Numbered from the stretch's first letter, positions 45,501 to 54,105 are shown. The stretch is DNA of 64,000 nt from Onthophagus taurus (GCF_036711975.1 NC_091966.1:23009501-23073500), one strand, 5' to 3'. The notes: generated from the sequence alone by a model not told the origin. Made by a program: numbers and translations.

Positions 45501-46874
45501 AAAAAATTGAAACAACCGAATCCCGATCCTGGGCTTCCTGCACAGGAGCGCGGCATTCATCCACTGCACTACGGACAGATACGTAAGACGGCTTCGCTTT
45601 ATAGCTTATAACAACAACTCTCAAAAATCGTAACTTTAAAAAATTAATAAGTCCCTTTAGAAGGGCCATTCGATCGAAAGCTCTGGGGGAACTTACTTAT
45701 GTTCAATATAGATTCACCATAAAAAAATTCATCAAAATTGGTGAAGAGTCAACTGCGATGTCTCCTTGTAAGACAATGTTCGGAAAATGTTTTAGTTGTT
45801 TTTCTCTGCTAAAATTACAATTAATGTTAATGTATTGTAGATCGATGAGCTCAGAAAAAAATCTCTATCCCATAACGTGAAGAAAAACATACCGAGCAAT
45901 TTGAAAATCAAGAATTGATAATCGCTTGAAATCGAAGATGGCGTTGGAAAATGTTTATTTGTATCATGAATCATAGCATTCATCAAACCATTTCATTTGA
46001 TACCTTGTTCATAAAAATCGGAAGTTAAATGACAGAGTTACAGCTTACGGCGTTCTTGTGCGACAACCTGTATATACAGGTGTCTTTTTTCTGCTAAAAT
46101 TACATTCAAAGTGAATGTATTGCACATCAGTGGATTCAGAAAAACAATCTCTATCTAATGACGTGAAGAAAAATATATAAAGCAATTTGAAAAACAAAAG
46201 TTAATAATCGCTTAAAATTGAAGATGGCCTTGAAAAAAATTTATTTGTAGCATGAACCATAGTATTCATCAAACCATTTCATTTGATGCCTCGGTCATGA
46301 AAATCGGAATATAAATAGCAGAGTTACAGCTTGGGGCGTTTTTTGTGTGACACCCTGTATATAAGAAAAAATCGATTTTTTTTAAGCAGTCACATGGGAT
46401 GGCCCCTTTATGTTTTGAAGCACCGTCTACGCGCGTTCCTAGTAACATACATCGACTGCACATAAATAAGTCATCGGACCCTTTGTATCATTACTGTATA
46501 TTTAGCAAAGATACATTATCTTTAAATTCATAATATAAGTAAGTTTTGACATCAAAGTTTGCCAATAATATTAATTCCTCTAATTTACTGTCTAAAACTG
46601 TACGTATTCTATTGTGTTATTTCACAAAACATATACCATATTTTCTCATCAAAAATAAGAATATTAATGTTGGTTTTATTTTTTAGTAAATCCATTGCAA
46701 AATTTCATGTTGCATATCAACGAAAAATCTAATTTGGTGCATTTCAATATGAGTATAAATGATAAATCAACTACAGTTGTGATGACGCCATATACTAGTG
46801 ATATTTTATTGGAAAATTTAAAAGGAATAAGAGAAAGTATGAAAGAAATGATCGACGATCCATATAATATATAA
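27510..46874 (+). CDS. COMMD4: COMM domain-containing protein 4, spread over about 19 kb
   Basis: COMMD proteins form the ring-shaped Commander/CCC complex that sorts endosomal cargo and modulates NF-kB and cullin ligases. Exon 1, 27510-27650, encodes [20 protein letters not shown] to residue 47 and ends at GAT-GTAATG. The next coding exon, 34450-34693, follows a TGTAG acceptor and gives [32 protein letters not shown] and [12 protein letters not shown]. The last exon, 46687-46874, gives [40 protein letters not shown] and a stop, the C-terminal COMM domain. Phases require one more exon, a multiple of three bases (about 57-63), between 34693 and 46687. It should encode the (L/M)NRL...WR(V/I)DY segment, and I could not find it by eye. 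Introns of 6.8 kb and about 12 kb in total are packed with nested transposons. Confidence 0.85.
28130..28560 (+). pseudogene. LINE RT remnant (plus strand)
   Basis: Degraded frames read [20 protein letters not shown], then LRINKEK, which recall the LINE catalytic block (Y-A-D-D...L.IN..KTK) with the second aspartate lost. Near 28500-28555, ...[16 protein letters not shown] resembles a LINE C terminus. The long minus-strand open frame over this place (28649-28056) is its shadow. It lies in COMMD4 intron 1. Confidence 0.5.
28940..29780 (-). pseudogene. LINE RT remnant (minus strand)
   Basis: The minus strand shows [20 protein letters not shown] (about 29680-29620), [20 protein letters not shown], and [18 protein letters not shown] followed by [14 protein letters not shown] (about 29275-29165). 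This is the W(K/R).S..IP..KKG....NYR.I.LL.T..K block of LINE RTs, with many stops. Orientation is opposite to 28130-28560. Confidence 0.55.
30904..32250. mobile_element. Non-autonomous hAT element with 8-bp target duplication
   Basis: Ends CAGTGTTGTTAAATACCCGG and the complement of CAGTGATGGGCGCTGGGTAA are followed inward by repeated GGGTATTTA/TAAATACCC blocks. Flanks are ATTCAGTT (30896-30903) and ATCCAGTT (32251-32258), 7 of 8 matching. It splits the reverse-strand LINE. It carries no transposase; most of its body is an inserted RTE LINE (31021-32010). Confidence 0.8.
31021..32010 (+). pseudogene. 5'-truncated RTE-type LINE
   Basis: Frames read [20 protein letters not shown] and [17 protein letters not shown], then [20 protein letters not shown] (motif C, Y-A-D-A rather than YADD), [12 protein letters not shown] and [20 protein letters not shown]. 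The tail has [20 protein letters not shown] and [10 protein letters not shown]. These are RTE/BovB-type C-terminal landmarks. It ends in GATGATAATAATCATAATAA, an RTE-like short-repeat tail. It sits wholly inside the hAT 30904-32250 and so is younger. Confidence 0.75.
33629..33992. mobile_element. 364-bp TA-flanked foldback, IS630-derived
   Basis: TA-CAGGTGTCCCCTATCTTCCG on the left and CGGAAGATACGGGACAGTCTG-TA on the right. The arms of about 150 bp pair (TTTAAAGTCATCCAATAG...CTATTGGACGACTTTAAA). The central minus-strand stretch reads [20 protein letters not shown], a scrap of a DDE transposase around its first aspartate, so the foldback descends from a coding element. Confidence 0.75.
35090..35351 (+). 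mobile_element. Solo PLE terminal repeat in COMMD4 intron
   Basis: Begins ATAAGTATGAAGGCTTTCAC and ends ...TTAGTTCTAGTTTTAGTTCGA, flanked by CTTTTATTTCT (35079-35089) and GTTTTATTTCT (35352-35362). It contains GTTTCTGAAGAAGATTGCAA, CATGGCATCC and AAAACGTCAAAC, a decayed hammerhead-like block (GAAA changed to AAAA). Longer than the 60.65-kb copy because of an extra segment rich in AAACTTTCGGG. Confidence 0.75.
36273..38474. mobile_element. Inverted-repeat element carrying a pogo-type transposase
   Basis: Left arm 36273-36430 (AAGGGAAGT...CTGTGTCTCACCGATTTCG) pairs with right arm about 38310-38474 (CGAAATCGGGGAGACACAGT...ACTTCCCTT). The arms include TTTGAAAACGAAAAGTGC and its complement, with weaker pairing further in. 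Between them, on the minus strand, lies a DDE transposase. I could not define a target duplication with certainty. Confidence 0.65.
37176..38129 (-). pseudogene. DDE (pogo-like) transposase with an in-frame stop
   Basis: From 38129: [12 protein letters not shown]..., then [20 protein letters not shown] (first catalytic Asp), [40 protein letters not shown] and SKSLLL[13 protein letters not shown] (second Asp just after an in-frame TGA near 37652). In the same frame follow [20 protein letters not shown] (third Asp region), [20 protein letters not shown] and [13 protein letters not shown]. Apart from the TGA and the missing N-terminal DNA-binding domain the catalytic domain is intact over about 280 codons, so the decay is recent. 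Confidence 0.75.
39867..41806 (+). pseudogene. IS630-Tc1-mariner transposase, split by a hAT insertion
   Basis: From ATG 39867: [40 protein letters not shown], an in-frame TAA, then [20 protein letters not shown] (helix-turn-helix), [20 protein letters not shown] and [12 protein letters not shown] (first Asp; the usual acidic neighbour is His). After a frameshift near 40430: [40 protein letters not shown] (second Asp) and WPVRLPDLT, then the hAT. The frame resumes at 41756 with [13 protein letters not shown] and a stop (third catalytic site). The motif order is complete, but the stop, frameshift and insertion inactivate it. Confidence 0.85.
40686..41755. mobile_element. 1.07-kb non-autonomous hAT with 8-bp target duplication
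   Basis: Perfect-looking ends TAGGGCTTGCAATACCGG and complement TAGAGCTTGCAATACCGG. Flanks are CTTACACG (40678-40685) and CTTACACC (41756-41763), 7 of 8. Both ends are dense in (AT)ACCGGTATT words. Internal GTCACTTGAAAA-type repeats occur at about 41390 and 41530. No transposase. It lies exactly inside the transposase codons LPDLT/LTPYDY, so the insertion point is confirmed by protein continuity. Confidence 0.85.
42617..42798. mobile_element. Small piggyBac-like MITE
   Basis: TAA-CCTTTCTCATACGAGG on the left and CTCGTATGCGGAGGG-TTAA on the right form inverted ends (CCYTYYKCATACGAG). Internal GGGGTAT/ATACCCC palindromes are repeated. The TTAA on the right and (G)TAA on the left suggest a piggyBac TTAA target with one mutated side. 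Confidence 0.5.
43144..43794. mobile_element. 651-bp TA-flanked foldback (CAGGGTGTCCAAATTTCG)
   Basis: Two arms of about 310 bp pair almost throughout (GATGGGTTTGCAGGGTATCT near the left end against its complement at 43760-43780; ATTTTTCTAGTCATCACG in both arms near the centre at about 43465). TA stands on both sides. No coding sequence. Confidence 0.85.
43890..44040 (-). pseudogene. Short coding-like remnant, unassigned
   Basis: The minus strand reads [49 protein letters not shown]-stop. The composition is protein-like and the frame is clean for about 50 codons, but I do not recognise it. It lies in a COMMD4 intron between two foldbacks and is most likely a TE fragment. Confidence 0.3.
44187..46357. 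mobile_element. 2.2-kb TA-flanked giant palindrome (CAGGGTGTCACACAAAAAAC)
   Basis: The arms of about 1.05 kb are complementary over nearly their full length around a centre near 45340: for example ACGCCCCAAGCTGTAACTCT at both ends, GAAGCCCAGGATCGGGATTC near 45170 and 45530, and a nested copy of the end (CCTGTATATACAGG at 44465 and 46068). TA flanks both ends. Parallel open frames on both strands (such as [20 protein letters not shown], in both arms) are arm duplicates, not genes. A single right-end fragment of the same family lies at about 53350-53527. Confidence 0.85.
46687..46874 (+). other. COMMD4: COMMD4 last exon
   Basis: Listed separately because it lies 12 kb from the previous exon found. 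Acceptor TTTTTTAG at 46679-46686; the exon enters in phase (two bases complete a codon), then [20 protein letters not shown]...[10 protein letters not shown] and TAA at 46872-46874. The pattern L.....HI.E....V.F.M......VVM....S..LL..L..I...M is the COMM domain. Confidence 0.85.
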
Positions 46875-47189
46875 TGTATTTTTTTATATAAATACATATA
46901 CATATAACCTATCTCAATGTGTTTTATTTATTTTAAATAGATTTGTTTATCAATAGGAGAAGCATGTGGTTCGTTTTGGATGTATTTTCAAGATCGAATA
47001 TGAGATAGAACTTAATCTCTATAAGTCCTACTGAAAGAATTGGCTAAAAGTGTAAAAATGTATAGGAGTACTCTATTGTGGAGTATGATTAATAATCTAA
47101 TTTTCTTAACTTATAGTTAGAAATAATTACGCATTTACCATGGTCAAACATAATTTTACTAAATTAGTTGAATATAATTATATAGATGT

Positions 47190-48300
47190 ATTTTGGTTAA
47201 TCACATGTATATCTACGGTTGGTTGGTCCGCCTACCCGATATGTACACCAAAACAACTTCAAACCGGAGTTCCGCAGTTACCACCTGTAATTTTCTTAGA
47301 ACATTATCAAACTCCGAGGTGAACTTCTACGCAGATGACTCGCAAATTTATTTATCGTTTCCTCGTAAATATCGTAAACCAATAAAGGTCAAGGACACGT
47401 CTCGCAACTTGGGTTTAAAGCTTGATAGCGATTTAAGATTCCGTGAACATATTACTAGTAAAGTTAGGAAATCGTTTGCTGCTCTGAAAATGATATATGC
47501 TAGTAGATATTTGTTGACGACATCAAATAAAATAAGATTATGCGACAGTTTAATACTTAGTAATTTTGATTATGGTAGTACTGTATATGGTCCTTGTCTT
47601 GATACTGATACGGCATGTCGAATACAGCGTGTACAAAATTCCTGTTTACGAATGATTTATAAACTTAGACGACGAAAACATGTTTCTCATATGTTACAGG
47701 TTGCTGGCTGGTTAAACATGGCTAATAGAAGAAAGTTTAGATTGCTTACTTTTTATCATAAACTTTTAATGTTGCGAGAACCACGTTATTTAAGTGATAA
47801 GATAAGGTTCAGAACGGATATCCACAATCTAAATGTTAGAAATAAGGGTCTAATTTCTCCTCCGCAGCATGCAACAGCACTATTTCAAAAATCATTTACT
47901 TTCACCCTCCCGAAGCTTTACAATCCCCTACCGGGAACTTTGAAATCGGCACCACCAGCGGTAACTGTGCACGCAACTTGAGATCTGTTTTATTCAGTGA
48001 ACAGACTTTGTTATGATGAGTGAGCACTATAATTAAAATTTTAACGTAAGATGTAGGCAAGATATAGAAAAGGGAATATTTTTGTTTTGTTTTTCCGTAT
48101 TATAGATTAGTTTTCTTTAGTTATTTTTAGTTTATAACTCTTTGTCTTTTGGTTTTATTTTTAAGAATATTTGTTTTTTTTTTTCATTTGTTTATTAATT
48201 TTGTGTTTTTTTTTGGTTTATGTTTATGTATAAAACAGGGTTGAGTGGAAGAGAAGGACTTAGGTCCTTAACTACGCCCTGTATACTTTCATTATTAAGT
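47190..48300 (+). pseudogene. LINE 3' half: RT C terminus and 3' tail
   Basis: GVPQLPPVIF (remains of motif B, near 47268) is followed after a frameshift by VNFYADDSQIYLSF (intact YADD, about 47320-47360). Then, with an internal deletion, come DTSRNLGLKLDSDLRFREHI, RLCDSLILSNFDYGSTVYGP, IQRVQNSCLRMIYKLRRRKH and FHKLLMLREPRYL...LYNPLPGTLKS to a stop at 47981. 47982-48300 is the 3' UTR, ending ACTACGCCCTGTATAC and an ATTATTAAG tail. CR1/Jockey-type by motif order. The C-terminal 230 codons are uninterrupted, so the copy is fairly young. Confidence 0.8.
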
Positions 48301-48403
48301 TATAGATAATGCAATGATTTCAAATGTCAAATAGACTTTTTTAAAGAAATTGATTTTTTAGTAATTTTTAGCAGTCGTAGATAAAATACTGTATATCACA
48401 CGC

Positions 48404-48530
48404 GGGCTAGAGCATAATTACAGTACTCGTGTGATTACACGACTCGGTCTACGACCTCGTCGTGCAATTCTTCACACTCGTACAGCAATTATGTTTCTAG
48501 CCCACTTGCAATATAAATAACTATTACACT
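48404..48530. mobile_element. Palindromic element of about 110 bp
   Basis: GGGCTAGAGCATAATTACAG, then CGTGTGATTACACGACTCGG, pairs with CTCGTCGTGCAATTCTTCAC and CAGCAATTATGTTTCTAGCC around a centre at about 48453. It truncates the 3' side of the reverse-strand hAT gene. Confidence 0.6.
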
Positions 48531-49487
48531 CCGTTATACTTACAGCGTCATTTTTCAGCATTACTACACAGATTTTTATGTCAACGAAATGTTGAGCATA
48601 AAATAAACAAGCCTCTAGCCAAGTACCCCATCGTGTAACTACGGGTGATGGAGGTAACGGTAGATCTGGACACATTTCTCTATACAAGGAAATTCTGTGA
48701 GGAGCTTTTAAAAAAATTTTTGCAAGAGCTAATTAATTTATCTACATCTGGAAATGTTTCCCTAATGAATTCACAAAATCGATGAAGGCCATGTGCAACG
48801 CATGTTACATGCAATAAATTAGAATATGTAACTTTTAATATTTGTCCAGCTTTTAACATGTAAGCAGCAGAATCGCTAACAAATAATACAAACTTATTGT
48901 AGTAGCTGTAGGATGTATCTTGGAATACATTGGCTAAAACATCAATAATTATTTTCGCAATTACTTCACCATTTACATTATCGATGAACTTAGTTGCCAT
49001 TAAGTACGATGTAGCAACATCAGAGGGATGCAGTATTCCAGCAACAACATTTACAACGCATCGACCTACAATGTCCTTAGTTTCATCAGCACTGACATAA
49101 AAATAGTTATTCATAAGATGCATTTTTATAGGACACATCTCCTTTTTATAAATTTTTGGTAAATATACTTTACGCAAAGTAGATTCGTTAACAATTTTTT
49201 GTTGAGTGTATTTTTCCAAAAACTTTTTTAAAACTGGATTTTTTAGTTTGTGTAAAGGAATATCAGCAGCTGTAAATACTTCGCATAACTCTTCGTTAAA
49301 ATTCTTTTTGCAGGGGTCGGTATTATTTTTATGCCTTCTCGAATTTTCATGGCGTGAAATGTGATACTTGAAAGCACCGGAACGTTTTTTCACAAACATT
49401 GCAACATACTTTACAAGTATCCCCGACAGAATAATTTTCCCCAAATTCTAGTAACCATTTATCTAAAGATCTTTTAAAAGTCGACAT
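48472..49487 (-). pseudogene. hAT transposase, frameshifted and 3'-truncated
   Basis: Minus strand from ATG 49487: MSTFKRSLDKWLLEFGENYS with CKVCCNVCEKTF, a BED-like C-x2-C start. After a frameshift near 49390 it reads FKYHISRHENSRRHKNN (H-x4/5-H), VLKKFLEKYTQQKIVNESTL, YFYVSADETKDIVGRCVVNV (the first acidic catalytic region), FVLFVSDSAAYMLKAG (second Asp), LHVTCVAHGLHRFCEFI and DKLISSCKNFF. After another shift it gives SPVVTRWGTWLEACLFYAQH. Its 5' leader (49490-49690) is the inverted match of 21640-21780. The C-terminal half is lost at the 48.4-kb palindrome. Confidence 0.8.
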
Positions 49488-49689
49488 AATAATCGTTAAG
49501 AAAAAAAGATATGGAACAAAAAACAATTTTACCACATATGGAAACTAAAAACAATTCTTAAAAAAAAAACAATAATACGAACTCAAACAGAACTCCAAAT
49601 TCCAATTAAAGGTAATTAAAGAAAGATAAAAAGCAAATTTGACGAAATTATGCGGATGAAAAGCGTCGAATACTACACATTTGTTTGGA

Positions 49690-50127
49690 ATTGAAAATTA
49701 ACGCTTATTTTTCGCAAATACACCATACATGTGATACATCATTGGAAAGTTAAAAATATGGTCTTTTCATTAACATCATAATCAAGTATAGTTTGTATTT
49801 AAAAAAATACAACTTTGTGTTGTATCTCAAAAATCATTAAATATTTTTAAAATTTTTCAACGGCAGTATATTCTACTTAAAAAAGTGCCTTAAGAACGTA
49901 TCCACCCCATTCCTCTAATTTGAAAAATAAACGAAATATGAGCATTTTTTGAAATCACGAAAATTTGACTTTTTGGCTATAACTTAAAAACAAAAGAAGA
50001 TAGAGGTTTGGTGTTTGCGGAATTGGGTTAGTCTCGAAAAAAGAGACCGTGACATGGCACCTACTTTTTTCGTATCTCTTATAGTTTCTGAGATAGCCTA
50101 TAATAACACCCAAATTTGCCCACCCTG
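49690..50127. mobile_element. Solo arm of a TA-type foldback
   Basis: Ends ...GCCCACCCTG-TA at 50127-50129 and shares phrases with the neighbouring element (GAGATAGCCTATAATAACAC against GAGATAGCCTATACGGACAT; GACATGGCACCTACTTTTTT). Only one arm is present. It abuts the next element so that a single TA serves as flank for both. Confidence 0.55.
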
Positions 50128-50129
50128 TA

Positions 50130-52036
50130 CAGGGTGTCCCAATTTCGATGTCCGTATAGGCTATCTCCGAAACTAAAAGAGATAGAAAAAAAGTAGCTTA
50201 CATGTCATGATCTCGTTTTTCGAGAAAATGTTAATACCGAAAACTCCGAACAGCTATCGTCTTTTGTTTTCGCCCTATCGGCAAAAACTGAAAATTCTGC
50301 GAAAACGATAATCGCGAATATCTCACTTATTATCAAAGATGGAGTATTATAAATAAAACATTAAATGGGCAACTTTTTACGAAAAATTCAGTGGCGTAGG
50401 TAGAATTTTTTTCCTATCTTTTATTTTCGAGATTTTAGACGTAACTTTATTTTTTTAAATGGAAACCATAGTTGGCTATGACCTAAAATAATTTGTTATT
50501 TTCTTCTGATAACAAATATATATAGTTTGTGGGGTATATTTCTTATAGTTATTGAATAATTAACAAAAATTCATTTTATTCTATCTAAAACTATTGTATG
50601 TATTTAAAAGCTAATGTTGTTATGGTGATAACCATACCATGATGGAAAACATTGTTTCCAATTATTGCCAAAGTTTGTAGTAGTATTTAAAAATTCACTA
50701 ACAACTCTGGCATTATGTGCTGGCACTCCGTCATATTGAAAATATATCATTTGAGACATATTTAATGGCAAATTGTCGACCAAAGGCTCAATGTGCTGCC
50801 TTAATATATTGAGGTATTTACCTGAGTTTAAGTTTTTATGGTAGATACTATATGCCAAATATCTATTATCTAAAAGCGCACACCATATATTGAACCCCAA
50901 TCTTCTTTGAACACTCAACAACTTCGTCGATCCAGATGACATTTTGAACAAACAGCAGATTATTTAATTTTTCTAAATATCATCTACAAAATTCTAATCT
51001 TAGATTGACATCGCCGGCACGTAAATAATGAGTACCTAAGCCCCGCTTTGTGTGGTTTATACTTATATTTCTTTCATATTCGGGAGCAGCGGCTGTTGGG
51101 TCAGACGTCTTGTTCAATTTCTCTGCAAGATGTTGAAGGATTTATCGCAAGTGAAGCCAACATATTGACATCATTCTCTTGCAGGTCATTTTGGTATGTT
51201 TTTGCACGTGGTTTGGAGAAGGACCAAAAATCTATTAAATTTTCTGCTAATCGGCTGAAGGTTCTTACGTGCGGTTGTCTTCTTTCCGGATACCTTGTGA
51301 AATATAATTCCGCGGCTAACGTGGCATTCTTATCTGATAACATATAGCATTCCATCATGTTACATTTTTCATAATTTTCGAAATTCATTGTAAAGTTTTA
51401 TTCAGTTCTGTTATACTTTGACACTTAACATGCTGGTGCTTCGTACCAGCCCATAATGCCAGAGTTGTTATCGAATTTTTAAATACAAACTTTGGCAATT
51501 ATTTGATACATTATGTTCCATCATAGTATGTATGGTTATCACCATAGCAACATTAACTTTTAAATACATATATTGGTTTTAGATAGAACAAAATGAATTT
51601 TTGATAATTATTCAATAACTATAAGAAATATACCCCACAAACTATATATATTTGTTATCAGAAGAAAATAATAAATTATTTTAGGTCATAGCCAACTATG
51701 GTTTCCATTTAAAAAAATAAAGTTACGTCTAAAATCTCGAAAATAAAAGATGGGAAAAATATTCTACCTACGCCACTGAATTCTTCGTAAAAAGTTGCCC
51801 ATATAATGTTTTATTTATAATACTCCATCTTTGATAATAAGTGAGATATTCGCGATTGTCGTTTTCACAAAATTTGCAGTTTTTGCCGATAGGGCGAAAA
51901 CAAAAGACGATAGCTGTTCGGAGTTTTCGGCATTATCATTTTCTCGAAAAACGAGATCATGACATGTAAGCTACTTTTTTTCTATCTCTTTTAGTTTCGG
52001 AGATAGCCTATACGGACATCGAAATTGGGACACCTG
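50130..52036. mobile_element. 1.9-kb TA-flanked IS630-type transposon with long inverted arms
   Basis: TA-CAGGGTGTCCCAATTTCGAT on the left and complement CAGGTGTCCCAATTTCGAT-TA on the right. The arms of about 470 bp pair with few mismatches (AGATCATGACATGTAAGCTA, TAAAACATTATATGGGCAAC-like blocks). The interior holds a broken transposase on the minus strand (51388-50604). Confidence 0.85.
50604..51388 (-). pseudogene. IS630-type transposase with internal deletion
   Basis: Minus strand from 51388: MNFENYEKCNMMECYMLSDK, LAAELYFTRYPERRQPHVRT, FSRLAENLIDFWSFSKPRAK (N-terminal helix-turn-helix), then degraded sequence. From 50951 follow RRLGFNIWCALLDNRYLAYS, YLNILRQHIEPLVDNLPLNM, MIYFQYDGVPAHNARVVSEF (second catalytic Asp) and FGNNWKQCFPSW. 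The first Asp region and the third site are missing or scrambled. Related in plan to 39867-41806 but a different family. The plus-strand open frame 51048-51347 is its shadow. Confidence 0.75.
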
Positions 52037-53349
52037 TACATTGTAAGCTACTATCAGCTGCAGAATATTTAGTGTAAAAGAACAAAAAATAAAGACAATA
52101 AAAGATCAAAAATAATTGAATTAAACTTCATTGTTCGTTAAAAAAGAACCACTGACTAAAGCATAGCAGTGATCACTGCTCGAGAAATAGCAGATCAAGA
52201 GGAACAAAGCATAGTTTATACTATTAACCTAGCAACAATGCGTCAAAAGTTGTAATACATTTTCCGAAGCTACTAAAACGTTAAAAAATAACGAAAATAA
52301 TTTTTTTTTCAAAAATTATACGCGATCGTGAACATTTTTTCAAGTAAAAGTTATGTGAAATTATGCTATCCACAACAGTGAAGAAAAAAAAATTATAGAT
52401 TTACAAAAAATAGCGAAATTACTACTCACTTCCGGTATAACCGGAAGTACAAAGAGAATGATGTAAGGAGCGGCTCTTACTTTGTTGTGAGGGCGTGCTA
52501 AAGGCGTATGCGACAAGCAGAACCTTGTCACGCCGGCTTGGATTTAGAGAGCAAAGTTACATGAAATTAAGAAAAAATAAAAGAAATCAAGTTAAATTTA
52601 AATAACAAATTTAATGAATTAAAATCAAACAAAAAAAAATAGCAAAAAAAAATACAATCTAAAATTAATAAACAGAATTAATGTTAAAATAAATATGAAC
52701 AAACAAAGTTTAGCTACAAAAATAACTCGAAAACTTTATAATTAAAAACATTAAAAAAAAAATCTAAGTTCAACAATTACAAAATGATCAATTTAATAAA
52801 AAGAACAATTCAAAAAGAATATCGAATTTTACGTAGGTTCATACCAAATCAGAAAAAGCTAAAGCAATTAGTTACAATCTTTACAAGTTAATATGTAAAA
52901 TAAAACATTAACGAGTTACCTAACCCTTGGTAACTCGTGTTCATATTGAGAGGTTTAATCCGTTATAAAGTGTAACACTTTAATCTTAATCCGATCGAAT
53001 AAAAGTTAATTAGTAATTATTAATTAAACAACTTAAATCAAACTAAAGAATTACTAAGACTCTTAACCGAAACCGAATAGGGTGTTTCGTCGAAGAAATT
53101 AATTTAAATCCAAACCGAACTGAAAAACTCTCTCAAAATGCGCTCCTCCTCAATATTTAAACCTTTACCCCCTGGACGCTCTTATCAATAATTAATTAAC
53201 AAAATTTTAACAGATCTGCGGATCGCTACAATGATTTCATGTCGTAATAATCCGTTTTAACGGCTTAATTATGCACTCCAAATGGTTTTCTTATATCACT
53301 AATAATAAAAAAAAATATGGGGGTGAGCCACTTCTTAGGGACACTCGGT
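52037..53349. other. AT-rich stretch; possible remains of an element
   Basis: No coding frame. 52436-52560 is GC-richer, with CTTCCGGTATAACCGGAAG (a palindrome at about 52432-52450). 52910-52945 has GAGTTACC...GGTAACTC, a hairpin. A-rich tracts at 52560-52800 recall 16730-17040. Possibly the 3' part of an LTR or helitron-like element, but I found no defining ends. Confidence 0.3.
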
Positions 53350-53527
53350 AGAGCCATTTGAAAAACAAAAGCTAATAATCGCTTAAAATTGAAGATGGCC
53401 TTGGAAAAAATTTATTTGTAGCATGAATTATAGTATTCATCAAACCATTTCATTTGATACCTCGGTCATGAAAATCGGAATGTAAATGACAGAATTACAG
53501 CTTGGGGGGTTTTTGTCTGACACCCTG
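53350..53527. mobile_element. Right-end fragment of the 44.2-46.4 kb foldback family
   Basis: GCTAATAATCGCTTAAAATT, GAAGATGGCCTTGG and the terminal GACACCCTG-TA at 53527 match 46200-46357. The other arm is absent. Confidence 0.75.
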
Positions 53528-53868
53528 TATGTAATTATTTCATTTTTTTTCAACAATTTTTTGTATCTTTGTATTTTTTCATTTTTTGTATCAACGCAAC
53601 CACGAAAAACATTATCATTTGACAATGTTGAACTGGTTTTGAAATAAATGAAAAAAAAAGTTACAATTATGATATGATCGATGTGATTAATTAATTAAAA
53701 TAAACATAACAATTTTATTATAAAACCAAGTCACGTCATATAGGTACTTATCAGCCTATCAGCGTTTGTAACACGTGACTTCTATACACGTGGGTTAGTT
53801 GCCGGTAATTGTTGAAGATTTCTACTTTACCGCCATTAAAAATATTGAAGTAAATAGCAAATGAGGTT

Positions 53869-54105
53869 ATGTCGAATACAAATTTATCAAAAAATTTATT
53901 ATCTGTACCGTCGTCGAGTGAAGTAATAGGTGGTATTAATAAAAAGAAAGTACAGTTACTAGAAGTCATTAACGAAAATACCAACGAATCTGTAAGAGAA
54001 TTACATCAAGCCAGAATGAAGTCTCTTAGAAGAGAATTGGAATATTTGAAGGAAACTGAATGGAAGTACCAAAGCGTCGATAAGTATTTAGGTCAAAATC
54101 AGTGA
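53869..54105 (+). CDS. ANAPC16-like small coiled-coil protein
   Basis: An intronless 78-codon frame, MSNTNLSKNLLSVPSSSEVI, then QLLEVINENTNESV, RELHQARMKSLRRELEYLKE and the end TEWKYQSVDKYLGQNQ. The combination of a short Ser/Asn-rich N terminus, a helical ARM..L...(V/L)E.L stretch and a C-terminal (D/T)EW.(F/Y)...(E/D)..LG box resembles APC16, a small subunit of the anaphase-promoting complex, though vertebrate APC16 is longer (about 110 residues). An out-of-frame ATG lies 8 bp upstream (53861). A polyadenylation-like AATAAA follows near 54138. EIF3E begins 475 bp downstream in the same direction. The gene looks real; the name is tentative. Confidence 0.6.
   Translation: MSNTNLSKNLLSVPSSSEVIGGINKKKVQLLEVINENTNESVRELHQARMKSLRRELEYLKETEWKYQSVDKYLGQNQ

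Noticed and set aside
45037-45669. Duplicate ORFs [24 protein letters not shown] as paralogous genes
   Set aside because: They lie at mirror positions in the two arms of the 44.2-46.4 kb palindrome on opposite strands.
51048-51347. 99-codon plus-strand ORF as a gene
   Set aside because: Exact shadow of the IS630-type transposase N terminus on the minus strand.
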